A stretch of DNA of 64,000 nucleotides from IMG/VR virus record IMGVR_UViG_3300021375_000007, positions 89,458-153,457 of that record; one strand, given 5' to 3'. The DNA comes from a virus. The notes below the pieces were generated by a model. The model was not told the DNA's origin. It did not search any database and worked only from the letters and a program-made list of their open reading frames with translations. Shown here piece by piece: positions 1-8,503 of the stretch (positions are counted from its first letter, which is position 1; every line of letters starts with the position of its first letter). The translations under genes and the position numbers were made by a program.

Positions 1-1036
1 GCATTGCTTTAAGTTGGCCTAATAATAGTGTCAACTCAGGAACTGCACCCGGAGCGCCTACCGTAGGACCGGTACCTGTTAAATATTGATATTGGGGGCT
101 AGCAGATGCTTGTTCCTGGAGTAATGATATTAAATCTTCTAATACAGTAAACAATGAATCTAAATCCATTGCCCAATTCGGAGTTGCAACAGTTACTGTT
201 TTCTTAGCTGATAATATAACCTCATCTTTCTTGCTATTGAATACCAATCGATCCGATGTAATTATTACCTGTGCTCCAGAATATGTTGAACTAGGCTGTA
301 CTCCGGCCACGACGCCTAAGTTAGATTGAGCTGATTTGAATTTTGGTAACTTTTGATCGCTAGTTAATACTATTAAACTTTTTGTAGCATCAAAATCTTC
401 GTTAACGGTTTTATTATCGCCATCCTTTTTCCATCCATTGGATAATATCGTAATTGGCGATTTGTTACCTCCTTGAAATATACCACATGGTTTATTTGAA
501 TATTCGGTACGACCTTTAGTCCAACTAGTAGAAAATCTTAATCCAGACCCAAATCGGCTACTAAATATTATATCACCTTCATATGGTTGTAAGGACGATA
601 CACGGTCTTCTTCCTCCCATGATGGCGAGGACTTACTCTTACCTACGTTCCAATCGAACTGTTCTGTACGGCTGTCATTTGCCGCCTTAAACCAATATGT
701 GCCTGGCGTAGGATTAATATTTTGATTATTGAATATATTAACCGTATTAAGATAATAATATTGGGTATCATATACAAGCGTATCCGTCTCTTCACCTGGT
801 CCAGTACATACTAATACTATCTCACCTATTATAGGTACAGTGAATCCATATTTGTTAAATGGCCGGATGCCATTAATGATGCTTGAGTTTCTTGAACTTA
901 AAGGCCGTACGGATATTAGGTTGTTGATTTCAGGAGCCTGTTCTGGTACCGGTACCGGATTATCTGGACCTTTGAATCGAGTACCAAAATCATCGGGAGT
1001 CTCAACTACTTCAGCATAGAAGAAATTTGCATTCAC
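1..1036 (-). CDS. Baseplate OB-fold/gp5-like virion protein, partial
   Basis: An open minus-strand frame runs off the left edge, so the C-terminus is missing; about 345 residues are visible. I chose the GTG at 1036 because GTGA overlaps the stop of the upstream gene. An early stretch (RPFNKYGFTVPIIGEIVLV) looks like the first strands of an OB fold. A later stretch (DRLVFNSKKDEVILSAKK followed by TVTVATPNW) resembles the repeat that follows the OB domain in gp5/VgrG-like baseplate hub proteins of T4-type marine phages. No lysozyme domain is seen in the visible part. Function is inferred from this pattern and from the position beside other virion genes; another OB-fold baseplate component is possible. 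Confidence 0.5.
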   Translation of the reverse strand, partial: MNANFFYAEVVETPDDFGTRFKGPDNPVPVPEQAPEINNLISVRPLSSRNSSIINGIRPFNKYGFTVPIIGEIVLVCTGPGEETDTLVYDTQYYYLNTVNIFNNQNINPTPGTYWFKAANDSRTEQFDWNVGKSKSSPSWEEEDRVSSLQPYEGDIIFSSRFGSGLRFSTSWTKGRTEYSNKPCGIFQGGNKSPITILSNGWKKDGDNKTVNEDFDATKSLIVLTSDQKLPKFKSAQSNLGVVAGVQPSSTYSGAQVIITSDRLVFNSKKDEVILSAKKTVTVATPNWAMDLDSLFTVLEDLISLLQEQASASPQYQYLTGTGPTVGAPGAVPELTLLLGQLKAM

Positions 1037-1395
1037 TCTTCATTCTCCTTTTGAATTTGAGCTAATTCTTCTTCCGCGGCTTGCATTAGCCTTTCACGTT
1101 CAAGTTCGGTCATTCCAAAATCATCACCTACATCCGAGGTTTTACTGGACGCTGATACTAGTCGTTGAACGATTGCGGCTAACTTAATTAAATGATCATC
1201 GTTTTTAACTTGAACATCTAAATACTCTTTCATTATAGGAGCTATTATAGTAGCATCTCCTATATTCTTAATAAGAGGTCTTAATTCTTGTATTAAGGTG
1301 GTTATTTGACGGTCTTTCTTCTTGGAATTATGATAGATATCCTTCATGAGATCCGAGAACGTAGTACCGTTAAAAAGTTCAAATTCTGAATTCAT
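1033..1395 (-). CDS. Conserved T4-type phage hypothetical protein
   Basis: 120 residues, mostly helical. The N-terminal half contains a lysine-rich segment (NSKKKDRQITTLIQELRP) and the C-terminus is very acidic. It is preceded by a late-type motif and an AAAGGG ribosome site, and overlaps the baseplate gene by GTGA, so it is probably translated with it. The family looks familiar from marine T4-type phages near baseplate genes, but I cannot name a function. Confidence 0.7.
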   Translation of the reverse strand: MNSEFELFNGTTFSDLMKDIYHNSKKKDRQITTLIQELRPLIKNIGDATIIAPIMKEYLDVQVKNDDHLIKLAAIVQRLVSASSKTSDVGDDFGMTELERERLMQAAEEELAQIQKENEE

Positions 1396-1408
1396 ACTAA
1401 CCCTTTAT

Positions 1409-1418
1409 TATAAATATG
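1409..1418 (-). promoter_or_regulatory. Late-type motif CATATTTATA
   Basis: Gene-strand CATATTTATA ends 13 nt before the ATG at 1395 and is followed at once by AAAGGG. No TTTG box lies 20 nt upstream, unlike the host-type promoters of this window. Confidence 0.5.
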
Positions 1419-1419
1419 G

Positions 1420-2121
1420 TTAGATTGTATTCTGATGCAGCCACCCCGTTTGTTGGTAATTAAGAAACATACGCTTGAAGTCTGACTTCATTACATTAAT
1501 AACTCGAGTTATGTTTTGAGTTTTAAATCCGGTTCTTTCTCGAATAAGAATATACAATGCTTTCTTATTGAAATTTTCGATGTTATCGCGTATACGGAAT
1601 AATTCTAATACCGAATCTGCTACGGCGATATCTTTACGGTTGGTAAATACTTTATTCATGTTCTCATCATACCATTCAATGTATAAATTAATAAAGTCTT
1701 TCAATTGCTCTTGATAATCAGTATACCCCATTTCTGAAGTCAGATTACGTTGCTCATCAACCTCAACCAATTCAGCCTTACGTTTCATACGCTTGTAATT
1801 GGTATTATTATTAATAATTAGATAATTCTTTGCAATAATTGAGAAGTATGAAAAGGCTTTACCTTTACCTTCTTTAAATTTATGTATCTTTTCATTTAAA
1901 AATGCAACAACTTCGTGCTGAACATCTTCAGATGGTACATCAAAATAATAAAATTTAAAAGTATGTATGATATTTTCTGATAGCTTATCAAATGGATACT
2001 TGATATGTTCCTTATATATTTTTGAACGTTGTATAGGATCTTCTGTCTTATTATATAAGATAATAGCATCCTCTGTTTCTTGTGTGAAATAAAAATTCTT
2101 AGTTTTCTTCCGCCCCATCAA
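1420..2121 (-). CDS. Late-transcription sigma factor, gp55-like
   Basis: 233 residues. The sequence follows the gp55 family of T4-type phages: an N-terminal YFTQETEDAIILYNKT segment, a region-2-like core (YPFDKLSENIIHTFKFYYF, then DVQHEVVAFLNEKIHKFKEG, then KGKAFSYFSIIAKNYLIINN) followed by a basic KRMKRK stretch, and a C-terminal helical part. gp55 proteins are reduced sigma-70 relatives that direct host RNA polymerase to short late promoters having only a -10 box, with the sliding clamp as activator. gp33 and the clamp are not in this window. The likely target is the (C)ATATTTAT(A/T) motif found before virion genes here. Confidence 0.8.
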   Translation of the reverse strand: MMGRKKTKNFYFTQETEDAIILYNKTEDPIQRSKIYKEHIKYPFDKLSENIIHTFKFYYFDVPSEDVQHEVVAFLNEKIHKFKEGKGKAFSYFSIIAKNYLIINNNTNYKRMKRKAELVEVDEQRNLTSEMGYTDYQEQLKDFINLYIEWYDENMNKVFTNRKDIAVADSVLELFRIRDNIENFNKKALYILIRERTGFKTQNITRVINVMKSDFKRMFLNYQQTGWLHQNTI

Positions 2122-2401
2122 ATTCTTTGTTTAATTCTTCTACAATATCTTTAAGTGTATTAAAGATTACCCCGGTCTCATCATCTGCTTCAAAAGAACC
2201 TATGCGATCCAATTGACGTATATATGAATAATTATTATTTGATTTTTTACGTACTGATTCAAAAAATGCATTATATCTAGAATTAGATGATTCTAATTGT
2301 TCAACATACTCTTCCACATTTTCTAATTTACGTAATAGATTAATTATAACCGGAATCAATATAATTAATATTACCGATACTATACCTAATGCCCATTCCA
2401 T
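2099..2401 (-). CDS. Small membrane-anchored hypothetical protein
   Basis: 100 residues. One N-terminal transmembrane helix (residues about 4-23, LGIVSVILIILIPVIINLL) is followed by a charged, coiled-coil-like cytoplasmic part. It overlaps the sigma-factor gene by 23 nt and abuts the HD-domain gene, so the three are co-transcribed. No function recognised. Confidence 0.7.
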   Translation of the reverse strand: MEWALGIVSVILIILIPVIINLLRKLENVEEYVEQLESSNSRYNAFFESVRKKSNNNYSYIRQLDRIGSFEADDETGVIFNTLKDIVEELNKEFDGAEEN

Positions 2402-3150
2402 TATTCAAATAATCCTTTAAAGATATCATCAACTTTATTATCGGATGATGATATTGATTTAGCATTTACTTTTTTAACTGGTGCCTTTTTAGGTGCATTG
2501 TTACTACCCGTCTTCCATCTTTCATATTCTATAACGGACGCCATATGGTCTGCATGATGCAATACGATTGGCAAGCTAACTCTTAATCTGGAATCTGGGA
2601 ATCTAGATATATAATATGGTTTATTCGATTCGTCATATAATCCATCATGGATACGAATAGCCTGGTATTCATTCCAAGATACTTTTACATTATATTGTTG
2701 TAACATCCATAAACCTAAATCAGGTACCATTGCAAATGGATTCTCTGGGTTTACTTTATAGATGCGTCCTTGGTTCTTACGATGCCATTCGGAATCATTT
2801 GGAATATATATTTCACCATTCTTGCCTGGCCAACCTACTTTACCGAGATCATGATGAATGGCAGCAAACTTAAGTTCGTTCATATCATATCCAGACATAT
2901 CTGATCCCATTGCTTCCCATGAATTATAAACCGTGGCAGCGCAATCATATACGCGTAATATATGGTCTACATAACCACCTGGAAATGCATTATGGAAATG
3001 TTCCATACTCGAAGCTGGCATTAACATAATGCGTTCTTCAAATTCATCGTATATAACGTTTAGAGCTTCTGCTCTATCTGGAAACTCTTCGTTTATAATA
3101 GTTCTTAAACGGTTCCAATTCTCTTGTATTTGTTCAGCTGTTAGTTTCAT
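2401..3150 (-). CDS. HD-domain phosphohydrolase
   Basis: 249 residues. HD-superfamily metal ligands are visible in order: His in GGYVDHILRVY, the HD pair in AAIHHDLGKVG, His in IRIHDG, and a His/Asp pair in LHHADHMAS. The C-terminal 40 residues are basic and low in complexity. HD enzymes cleave phosphate esters (nucleotides, cyclic nucleotides, ppGpp); the substrate cannot be told from sequence. It sits just upstream of the membrane protein and gp55-like sigma. Confidence 0.75.
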   Translation of the reverse strand: MKLTAEQIQENWNRLRTIINEEFPDRAEALNVIYDEFEERIMLMPASSMEHFHNAFPGGYVDHILRVYDCAATVYNSWEAMGSDMSGYDMNELKFAAIHHDLGKVGWPGKNGEIYIPNDSEWHRKNQGRIYKVNPENPFAMVPDLGLWMLQQYNVKVSWNEYQAIRIHDGLYDESNKPYYISRFPDSRLRVSLPIVLHHADHMASVIEYERWKTGSNNAPKKAPVKKVNAKSISSSDNKVDDIFKGLFE

Positions 3151-3187
3151 ATATCTTTATTTAATAAAACAATATAATAAAATAATA

Positions 3188-3376
3188 TTAAAGTTCCAAA
3201 TGCTTTGTAACGCAAGTAGAACATAATACCGCCACTACATCATCCATGGCCCTAACATACTTATCACATAATGAATACCGATAGTATTTATCTTCTTTAT
3301 CAGATCCACGACATATCATATGACGATCGCCATTGATAGTTTTTGTTTTGAAATTATACTTTAATTTTTTTGCCAT
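3188..3376 (-). CDS. Small cysteine-containing protein, possibly zinc-binding
   Basis: 62 residues, basic N-terminus. Cysteines at about 23, 37, 52 and 55 (the last two as CSTC) could bind zinc. No further match recognised. Confidence 0.6.
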   Translation of the reverse strand: MAKKLKYNFKTKTINGDRHMICRGSDKEDKYYRYSLCDKYVRAMDDVVAVLCSTCVTKHLEL

Positions 3377-3390
3377 AACTTTTTATTAAT

Positions 3391-4371
3391 TTAGTAACTA
3401 GATACGCTTTTTGTTTTGGTCGGTACTACTGGGTTAACTTCTTTTTCTTCAATTACATTTTCTTCAATGAGAGGCGCCTCCCCATTGATATCTTCGACCA
3501 TGCTATTTAAGACCTGATCTAAAGCATCATCCTCATCGAATTCTGTCGGCGTAATTTTTTCTTCTAACATATCTTCTTTTTTAGTGTTATAAAATATAGT
3601 ATTAGCAGCAATTACTAATGCCACTGCTAATGGATCAAATACTAGCATTAATGCAATTATAAACCAATTCACTACCTGGTCTATTGTTTTATCTGTTAAT
3701 TTAGCAATATACTTTAATGGACCGATTTCAGCTGCTATATCAGAATCGGTTTCTATATCTAATTTAATTATATCAATTCGAGTTATAGAATCTACTAAGG
3801 CCTCTTCAGTCGATGATAATTTATCTCGCTGTGCCTTTGAATCATTTAATTGCCGCTCCAACACCTTACGCGTTGCACTTGATGTTGTTGTGATAATATT
3901 ACCATCTTCATCTTTATATTGTATTACGTTATTAGATAATCCTTTAGATAATTCCTTAATACTTTCTGCTAGTGAATTCCGTTCAGTTCGTATATCCTCT
4001 AATTGCACCGAAAATCTATCTCTTTTTAATTCATATACGGCTATATTTTTATCTATTACTTCAAGTTTATTAGAGGTCTCGGAATATGCACTACTTAAAT
4101 AACCATAGATACCACCTGAGGTAATAATCATCAATATACCAACGGCAATGGTTAAATATACCTTTAATAACGCATTTAACCTAGACCAATATTGATAAAG
4201 TAGTGATGCTATAACTAATTTTGCAATTTCTAAACTACCAGCCATAATTGCTACTTGAATAGAAGCGCCGGCAAACATTTTACTTAATCCTATAACTGAA
4301 TAAAAAGCTGCAGACAGTGATACTGATAGCGCGGATAATGCCACCAGATAAGGTAATACTTTACGTTCCAT
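3391..4371 (-). CDS. Membrane protein with central coiled coil
   Basis: 326 residues. Three hydrophobic segments fill roughly residues 7-95, followed by a long charged coiled coil (about 100-200), two more hydrophobic segments around residues 225-262, and an acidic, proline-containing tail. Such proteins recur in marine T4-type phages and may act at the host inner membrane; the role is unknown to me. Confidence 0.7.
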   Translation of the reverse strand: MERKVLPYLVALSALSVSLSAAFYSVIGLSKMFAGASIQVAIMAGSLEIAKLVIASLLYQYWSRLNALLKVYLTIAVGILMIITSGGIYGYLSSAYSETSNKLEVIDKNIAVYELKRDRFSVQLEDIRTERNSLAESIKELSKGLSNNVIQYKDEDGNIITTTSSATRKVLERQLNDSKAQRDKLSSTEEALVDSITRIDIIKLDIETDSDIAAEIGPLKYIAKLTDKTIDQVVNWFIIALMLVFDPLAVALVIAANTIFYNTKKEDMLEEKITPTEFDEDDALDQVLNSMVEDINGEAPLIEENVIEEKEVNPVVPTKTKSVSSY

Positions 4372-4421
4372 TTATTTTTGGGTAACTATTAAGGATCCAA
4401 TATCCTATTATAGTTATTTTA

Positions 4422-4739
4422 TTATACTAGTTTACGACTCCATGGTAATCCACTAGCGGTTTGTCTGGCGCTTCGGGCAGCGATTTTAGCATCTAAAATA
4501 GATTGAACTTCTGCCTCGATAGCGGCTACATCAACTTCTGACTTAACCCAGGCTACTACATCAATTTCTTTTAGATCTTGGTAACCAATAAAATCAGGGG
4601 ATGATGGATCACCTGTTAGGTTAACAACTCCTCGTTTATCTGATACTAGTTCTTTATCGTTTGCTATTACGCGATAATTTATTTTAATTATCAAACCATC
4701 GCTTATCTGGCGTTGCATTTTTTCAATTTTCCACTTCAT
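4422..4739 (-). CDS. Conserved phage hypothetical protein beside fibre genes
   Basis: 105 residues. A beta-rich first half (MKWKIEKMQRQISDGLIIKI) precedes a helical C-terminal part. It resembles small proteins next to tail-fibre genes in marine T4-type phages (DUF7936-like), where a chaperone or connector role has been suspected. The resemblance is from memory and needs a profile search. Confidence 0.6.
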   Translation of the reverse strand: MKWKIEKMQRQISDGLIIKINYRVIANDKELVSDKRGVVNLTGDPSSPDFIGYQDLKEIDVVAWVKSEVDVAAIEAEVQSILDAKIAARSARQTASGLPWSRKLV

Positions 4740-4781
4740 TTTGCTATGCTTTTTTAGATCCGTATTAATTTTTATATCTGC

Positions 4782-5699
4782 TTATGTCATTCTTATTCTT
4801 AATGCCCCTGCATTATTATATATACCTCCTACTGGTACTCCTCCGGCTGCGGCAGCTATATCATTTGCATAGTCAAGATTGGTTATTTGCGCTGATACGA
4901 CTTGTTCTTGAAAGAACTGCATCACTGCAGTCCCAGTCACGTTGCTAATCTCAAGAAGAGAAGCGGATGTATCGGATATAGTGGTGCTTAATTGAAACCC
5001 CGAGGTTCCTAATTCTAATATTAGATCTTCTCCATTATCCAATACCTGCCCTATATCCCATTTTGCATCTTCACCTTCAACAGTGAAAGCTGTACTGATA
5101 TCAACATGCGTACCATCATCAGCTGTAAAAAGCAGACCATCGTTTATCTGCCCGGCAGGAGTTCCGCCCATGGCAGTTAGGTCATACCCCCTTAGAGTTC
5201 TAGATAGAATCGAGCCAGAATTTTGCGAACCAGAATAATGTGGTACATTCAATGTTTGGGCTGAGACTTGAGTTGGAAATGAACCCATTCCTGGAATAAT
5301 GGTATCCCCATCACCTACATAATTTCTTAGTACATAACTACTACTAGCTGGGGCGTAACTGCCCGTGACTATAGAAGCAAACACGCTACCTGAAAATGCA
5401 AGATCTGTAATAGTCCCACCTTGATTAAGTTGGTATGATCTTAAGAATAGAGCATCCTCATCTGTTATAAAACTAACTGCATCTGTGAAGTCAACATTAA
5501 GGGTTCCACTTATATCCGCGGATCCGGTAAATGGGAAAGCAGCTCCTCCACCACCTCCGCCTGTGCCGTATACGGTTACGGCTCCTGATGATTCTTTAGT
5601 AAATAATTCACCTGATTCATTTACTGAGATTAAAGTATTTCCAGATCCTGGTGCTGTCACCGATCCTGAATTTACTTGTTTTTGGTATATTCCGCTCAT
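4782..5699 (-). CDS. Tail-fibre-like protein A
   Basis: 305 residues, rich in Gly, Ser, Thr and Asn, without cysteine. The first ~45 residues (MSGIYQKQVNSGSV, then TLISVNESGELFTK, then VTVYGTGGGG) are nearly the same as those of the fibre-like protein at 6139-7917, after which the two sequences are unrelated. This is the pattern of a shared virion-attachment module joined to different distal domains. The rest is beta-rich and repetitive with no recognised receptor-binding fold. Confidence 0.65.
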   Translation of the reverse strand: MSGIYQKQVNSGSVTAPGSGNTLISVNESGELFTKESSGAVTVYGTGGGGGGAAFPFTGSADISGTLNVDFTDAVSFITDEDALFLRSYQLNQGGTITDLAFSGSVFASIVTGSYAPASSSYVLRNYVGDGDTIIPGMGSFPTQVSAQTLNVPHYSGSQNSGSILSRTLRGYDLTAMGGTPAGQINDGLLFTADDGTHVDISTAFTVEGEDAKWDIGQVLDNGEDLILELGTSGFQLSTTISDTSASLLEISNVTGTAVMQFFQEQVVSAQITNLDYANDIAAAAGGVPVGGIYNNAGALRIRMT

Positions 5700-5711
5700 T
5701 TTTGTGTTCCT

Positions 5712-6104
5712 TTAAGGTTTTTTAGGATATGTAACTAAGTTAGGATTGATAGTTTCCATTAGGCCATCTTTAATAGCTGTTATTGCAGCAACATATTCAT
5801 TCCATTGGGATTGGGTGCCACTAGGAACATCAGCTAATAGATCATCACATTCCTTAACAACTTTAGCTTTAGCTTTTACTGTTTCCCATAGTTCGGTCCA
5901 TGTTCCGGCATCATAAGAATATAATTTGGTTACCAGACTGGTAGGTAAAGTAACATCTTCTACTATATCACTATTAGAAGCGGTAACACCCCAAAGTAAT
6001 AAATCAGATCCAATACTTGTTTTATCTCCATCTTGAGATATAACAATATCATCTTCACATTTTGTTAATACTACTTTACTATTTTTATCTACTAATATTT
6101 TCAT
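5712..6104 (-). CDS. Fibre-associated hypothetical protein
   Basis: 130 residues, lying between the two fibre-like genes. An N-terminal beta-rich part (MKILVDKNSKVVLTK) is followed by a helical domain. Position suggests a fibre-assembly or adaptor role; no motif proves it. Confidence 0.6.
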   Translation of the reverse strand: MKILVDKNSKVVLTKCEDDIVISQDGDKTSIGSDLLLWGVTASNSDIVEDVTLPTSLVTKLYSYDAGTWTELWETVKAKAKVVKECDDLLADVPSGTQSQWNEYVAAITAIKDGLMETINPNLVTYPKKP

Positions 6105-6138
6105 GGTTATATTTTATTTTCAATTAGTTTTTAACGTA

Positions 6139-7917
6139 TTACCCACCAGTAACGGAATAGTATGGATGGAATATTATTTCTGTTGAGCTAATAGCAGTTC
6201 CTATTTGTATTCCTGATTCCATCCTACCATCTTCGTATGCTTCAAGAGTACCATCGCCTTGCAATAGATATATATTCCCTGGTGTGAGGCCTGTCTGTGA
6301 AGAATTAACACCTGATATAGTAACACTTACATTAGATCCACTAGTACCTGCTGCAGCTGCTAACCCTACTAATCCAGACTGATTCTGAGTACCTTGAACT
6401 GCAAATCCGTTATCTGAATTGGTAGCAATTGCACCTGCAAACTTTCGCGTACTTGGGTTATAATTAACAATGGCAAAAGATGCATCGCTAAACGGTGAGG
6501 ATGTGTTTATGTCGATATCAGGCAGACTGACCATATTGGCTAGCCCTAATATACTATCACTTGTAGTAGTCGATGTTTCATTGGCAACTCTACTTCCACC
6601 GCCTACAGGACTGATAGTATAAATATTAGCATCTTCACCAACAGCTACAACCTCCGGAGTACCATCGTCTTGGGCTATAGCTTGTATTACACGTACTACC
6701 CCATCTCCTTCGTTTACATTATGATTAAACGTATTACTATCTGAATAATTAAATACATCTACTGTCTGACTACCTGATAATGAACTTGATATCCCTAGTA
6801 ATCCTAACTGTGATATGCTGGACATCTGGTTTTGAAGATAAAAAATACCATACCTACCAGCGGATGATGAAACAGCACTTACTTGTAAATTTACAATACC
6901 ATTTATCGGATCATAAGTATCACCTAAGGTTGCATAACTTTGAGAATATGCATTTACTACCGAAGCCGATACCTCAAGAGTTTGTATATTAACTTTATAA
7001 TATGAAGGTGATTGAGATTTGTCTTGTCTTACTAATCCTGCTATTGCCTTATTGGTATCATATTTAGCCATATTAAATGTACCTATAGGGTTTAATGCAC
7101 TGCTACCTGATTGGGGTAAAGAAGAAATTGTTCCGTAGGCACCGGCCGGGGTAATTACATCGCTATTATCAACACTTATCACTGTTGCACCGGCACCCAT
7201 TGCACCAGCATCTAAACCTAAGAAAATAAATTCATTATCATTAACTGCTTGCAATCCACTACCTGCGAATGAACCTGAGATTAGTTGGCGTGATGATGTT
7301 GTAATTGTATTACTCCTATCAACATTCAAAACCATAAATGAAGCTGTGGCAGGCATCATAGCACCCCCGGCAACATGAGCGGTATCATAATATTGCAATA
7401 AAGCTTTATCTGATTGGTGAGAGGATATATTGAAATAATAATGTGCATCAGTACCACTTCCCCCTGATCCTAGATAAATATCTCCTATCCCTAGTCTTGA
7501 TCCCGTAGTAACTGTGGCACCATCTACTGTATAGGCTTCAGCCCATAAACTATTACTCTGGGTGTCATAAAATGCTATAATATGTTTGTTATCACCTATA
7601 GAAGTAGCGTCAATTGATGAGGCTCCTGTGCTTCCTAGTTCAGTTGCCAATACATATTCTGCTGCTTGTACTATAGTATTACTAACAGCACCATTGGAAT
7701 CTACGGAAACAGCACGACCATTATCTATACTTTCGGCAGCCGGAAATGATTTTGTTACGCTATCAGTAGATCCACCTCCACTACCATATACGGTTACATT
7801 ACCTTCTGAATCTTTGGTAAATAATCCATTTGATTCATTTACTGAAATTAAAGTCCGGCCTGCACTAGGATTGGCTACTGTTCCTGAATTAACTTGTTTT
7901 TGGTATATTCCGCTCAT
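6139..7917 (-). CDS. Tail-fibre-like protein B
   Basis: 592 residues, Ser/Gly/Asn-rich. The N-terminal module is shared with the 4782-5699 protein. The body has repeated, blade-like beta segments (for example VEASTFV-like strands with SGSGS loops). The C-terminal end (about the last 80 residues, LTPGNIYLLQGDGTLEAY) resembles the Gly-rich tip of phage trimeric fibres. It probably contributes to host recognition at the virion surface. Confidence 0.65.
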   Translation of the reverse strand: MSGIYQKQVNSGTVANPSAGRTLISVNESNGLFTKDSEGNVTVYGSGGGSTDSVTKSFPAAESIDNGRAVSVDSNGAVSNTIVQAAEYVLATELGSTGASSIDATSIGDNKHIIAFYDTQSNSLWAEAYTVDGATVTTGSRLGIGDIYLGSGGSGTDAHYYFNISSHQSDKALLQYYDTAHVAGGAMMPATASFMVLNVDRSNTITTSSRQLISGSFAGSGLQAVNDNEFIFLGLDAGAMGAGATVISVDNSDVITPAGAYGTISSLPQSGSSALNPIGTFNMAKYDTNKAIAGLVRQDKSQSPSYYKVNIQTLEVSASVVNAYSQSYATLGDTYDPINGIVNLQVSAVSSSAGRYGIFYLQNQMSSISQLGLLGISSSLSGSQTVDVFNYSDSNTFNHNVNEGDGVVRVIQAIAQDDGTPEVVAVGEDANIYTISPVGGGSRVANETSTTTSDSILGLANMVSLPDIDINTSSPFSDASFAIVNYNPSTRKFAGAIATNSDNGFAVQGTQNQSGLVGLAAAAGTSGSNVSVTISGVNSSQTGLTPGNIYLLQGDGTLEAYEDGRMESGIQIGTAISSTEIIFHPYYSVTGG

Positions 7918-7939
7918 TAATGGTCCTTTTTTATATATA

Positions 7940-8293
7940 TCATGGGATGAAAACTATCTCGCCGCCGTTGTTCACAATATTTTGATTATTAATAATAGAT
8001 CCACCGGATATTATAAGAATAGATCCTGGCTGTAATGTTAATATTGCATCTAAAGTTAAATTGCCAGAAACTGTTGCAGTCTGGCCGGCTTCGATAGTTA
8101 CTGGTGATGTTATGACATTTGGTATTGTGCTAACACCACTATCACCGCCACCATGAACAAACATACGTGAATAATATTCTAACCGCTCGAGATATCGCTG
8201 TTCCTCTAATCGGTATAATCTTGTCTGTTCATTCATCGGTAACCGCGCTATATGCGGTTGTCTACTAAATGATCGCCAGGTAAGTTGAAACAT
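7940..8293 (-). CDS. Small virion protein with beta-solenoid tail
   Basis: 117 residues. A basic N-terminal helix (PMNEQTRLYRLEEQRYLERL) leads into a C-terminal repeat of short beta strands (VSGNLTLDAILTLQPGSIL, then IISGGSIINNQ) typical of beta-solenoids in tail appendages. A strong AAAGGA ribosome site and a late-type motif precede it. Confidence 0.6.
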   Translation of the reverse strand: MFQLTWRSFSRQPHIARLPMNEQTRLYRLEEQRYLERLEYYSRMFVHGGGDSGVSTIPNVITSPVTIEAGQTATVSGNLTLDAILTLQPGSILIISGGSIINNQNIVNNGGEIVFIP

Positions 8294-8306
8294 ATATATC
8301 CTTTCA

Positions 8307-8316
8307 AATAAATATG
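8307..8316 (-). promoter_or_regulatory. Late-type motif CATATTTATT
   Basis: Lies 13 nt before the ATG at 8293 and directly before TGAAAGGA. Confidence 0.5.
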
Positions 8317-8322
8317 CGGTTG

Positions 8323-8502
8323 TTATTGAATACTAATGCGTTCCATTGCAAATTGAATTCTACGTCTAATTTCATTTAACCGCCGTACTGCCTCAGCCGT
8401 ATCAATAGCTTTTTTATTTGCTAAATCAACGATCATTTGTGACATATTATCTGCCTCATCTAACCGTCGTAAAATTTCGTCTTTATCTCTTACTTGTCCC
8501 AT
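8323..8502 (-). CDS. Small coiled-coil protein, 59 aa
   Basis: ATG at 8502, stop TAA at 8323. A very strong ribosome site (AAAGGAGT) lies within the end of uvdE. The protein (MGQVRDKDEILRRLDEA...) is a charged amphipathic helix throughout, ending RRRIQFAMERISIQ. No function recognised. Confidence 0.7.
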   Translation of the reverse strand: MGQVRDKDEILRRLDEADNMSQMIVDLANKKAIDTAEAVRRLNEIRRRIQFAMERISIQ

Positions 8503-8503
8503 G

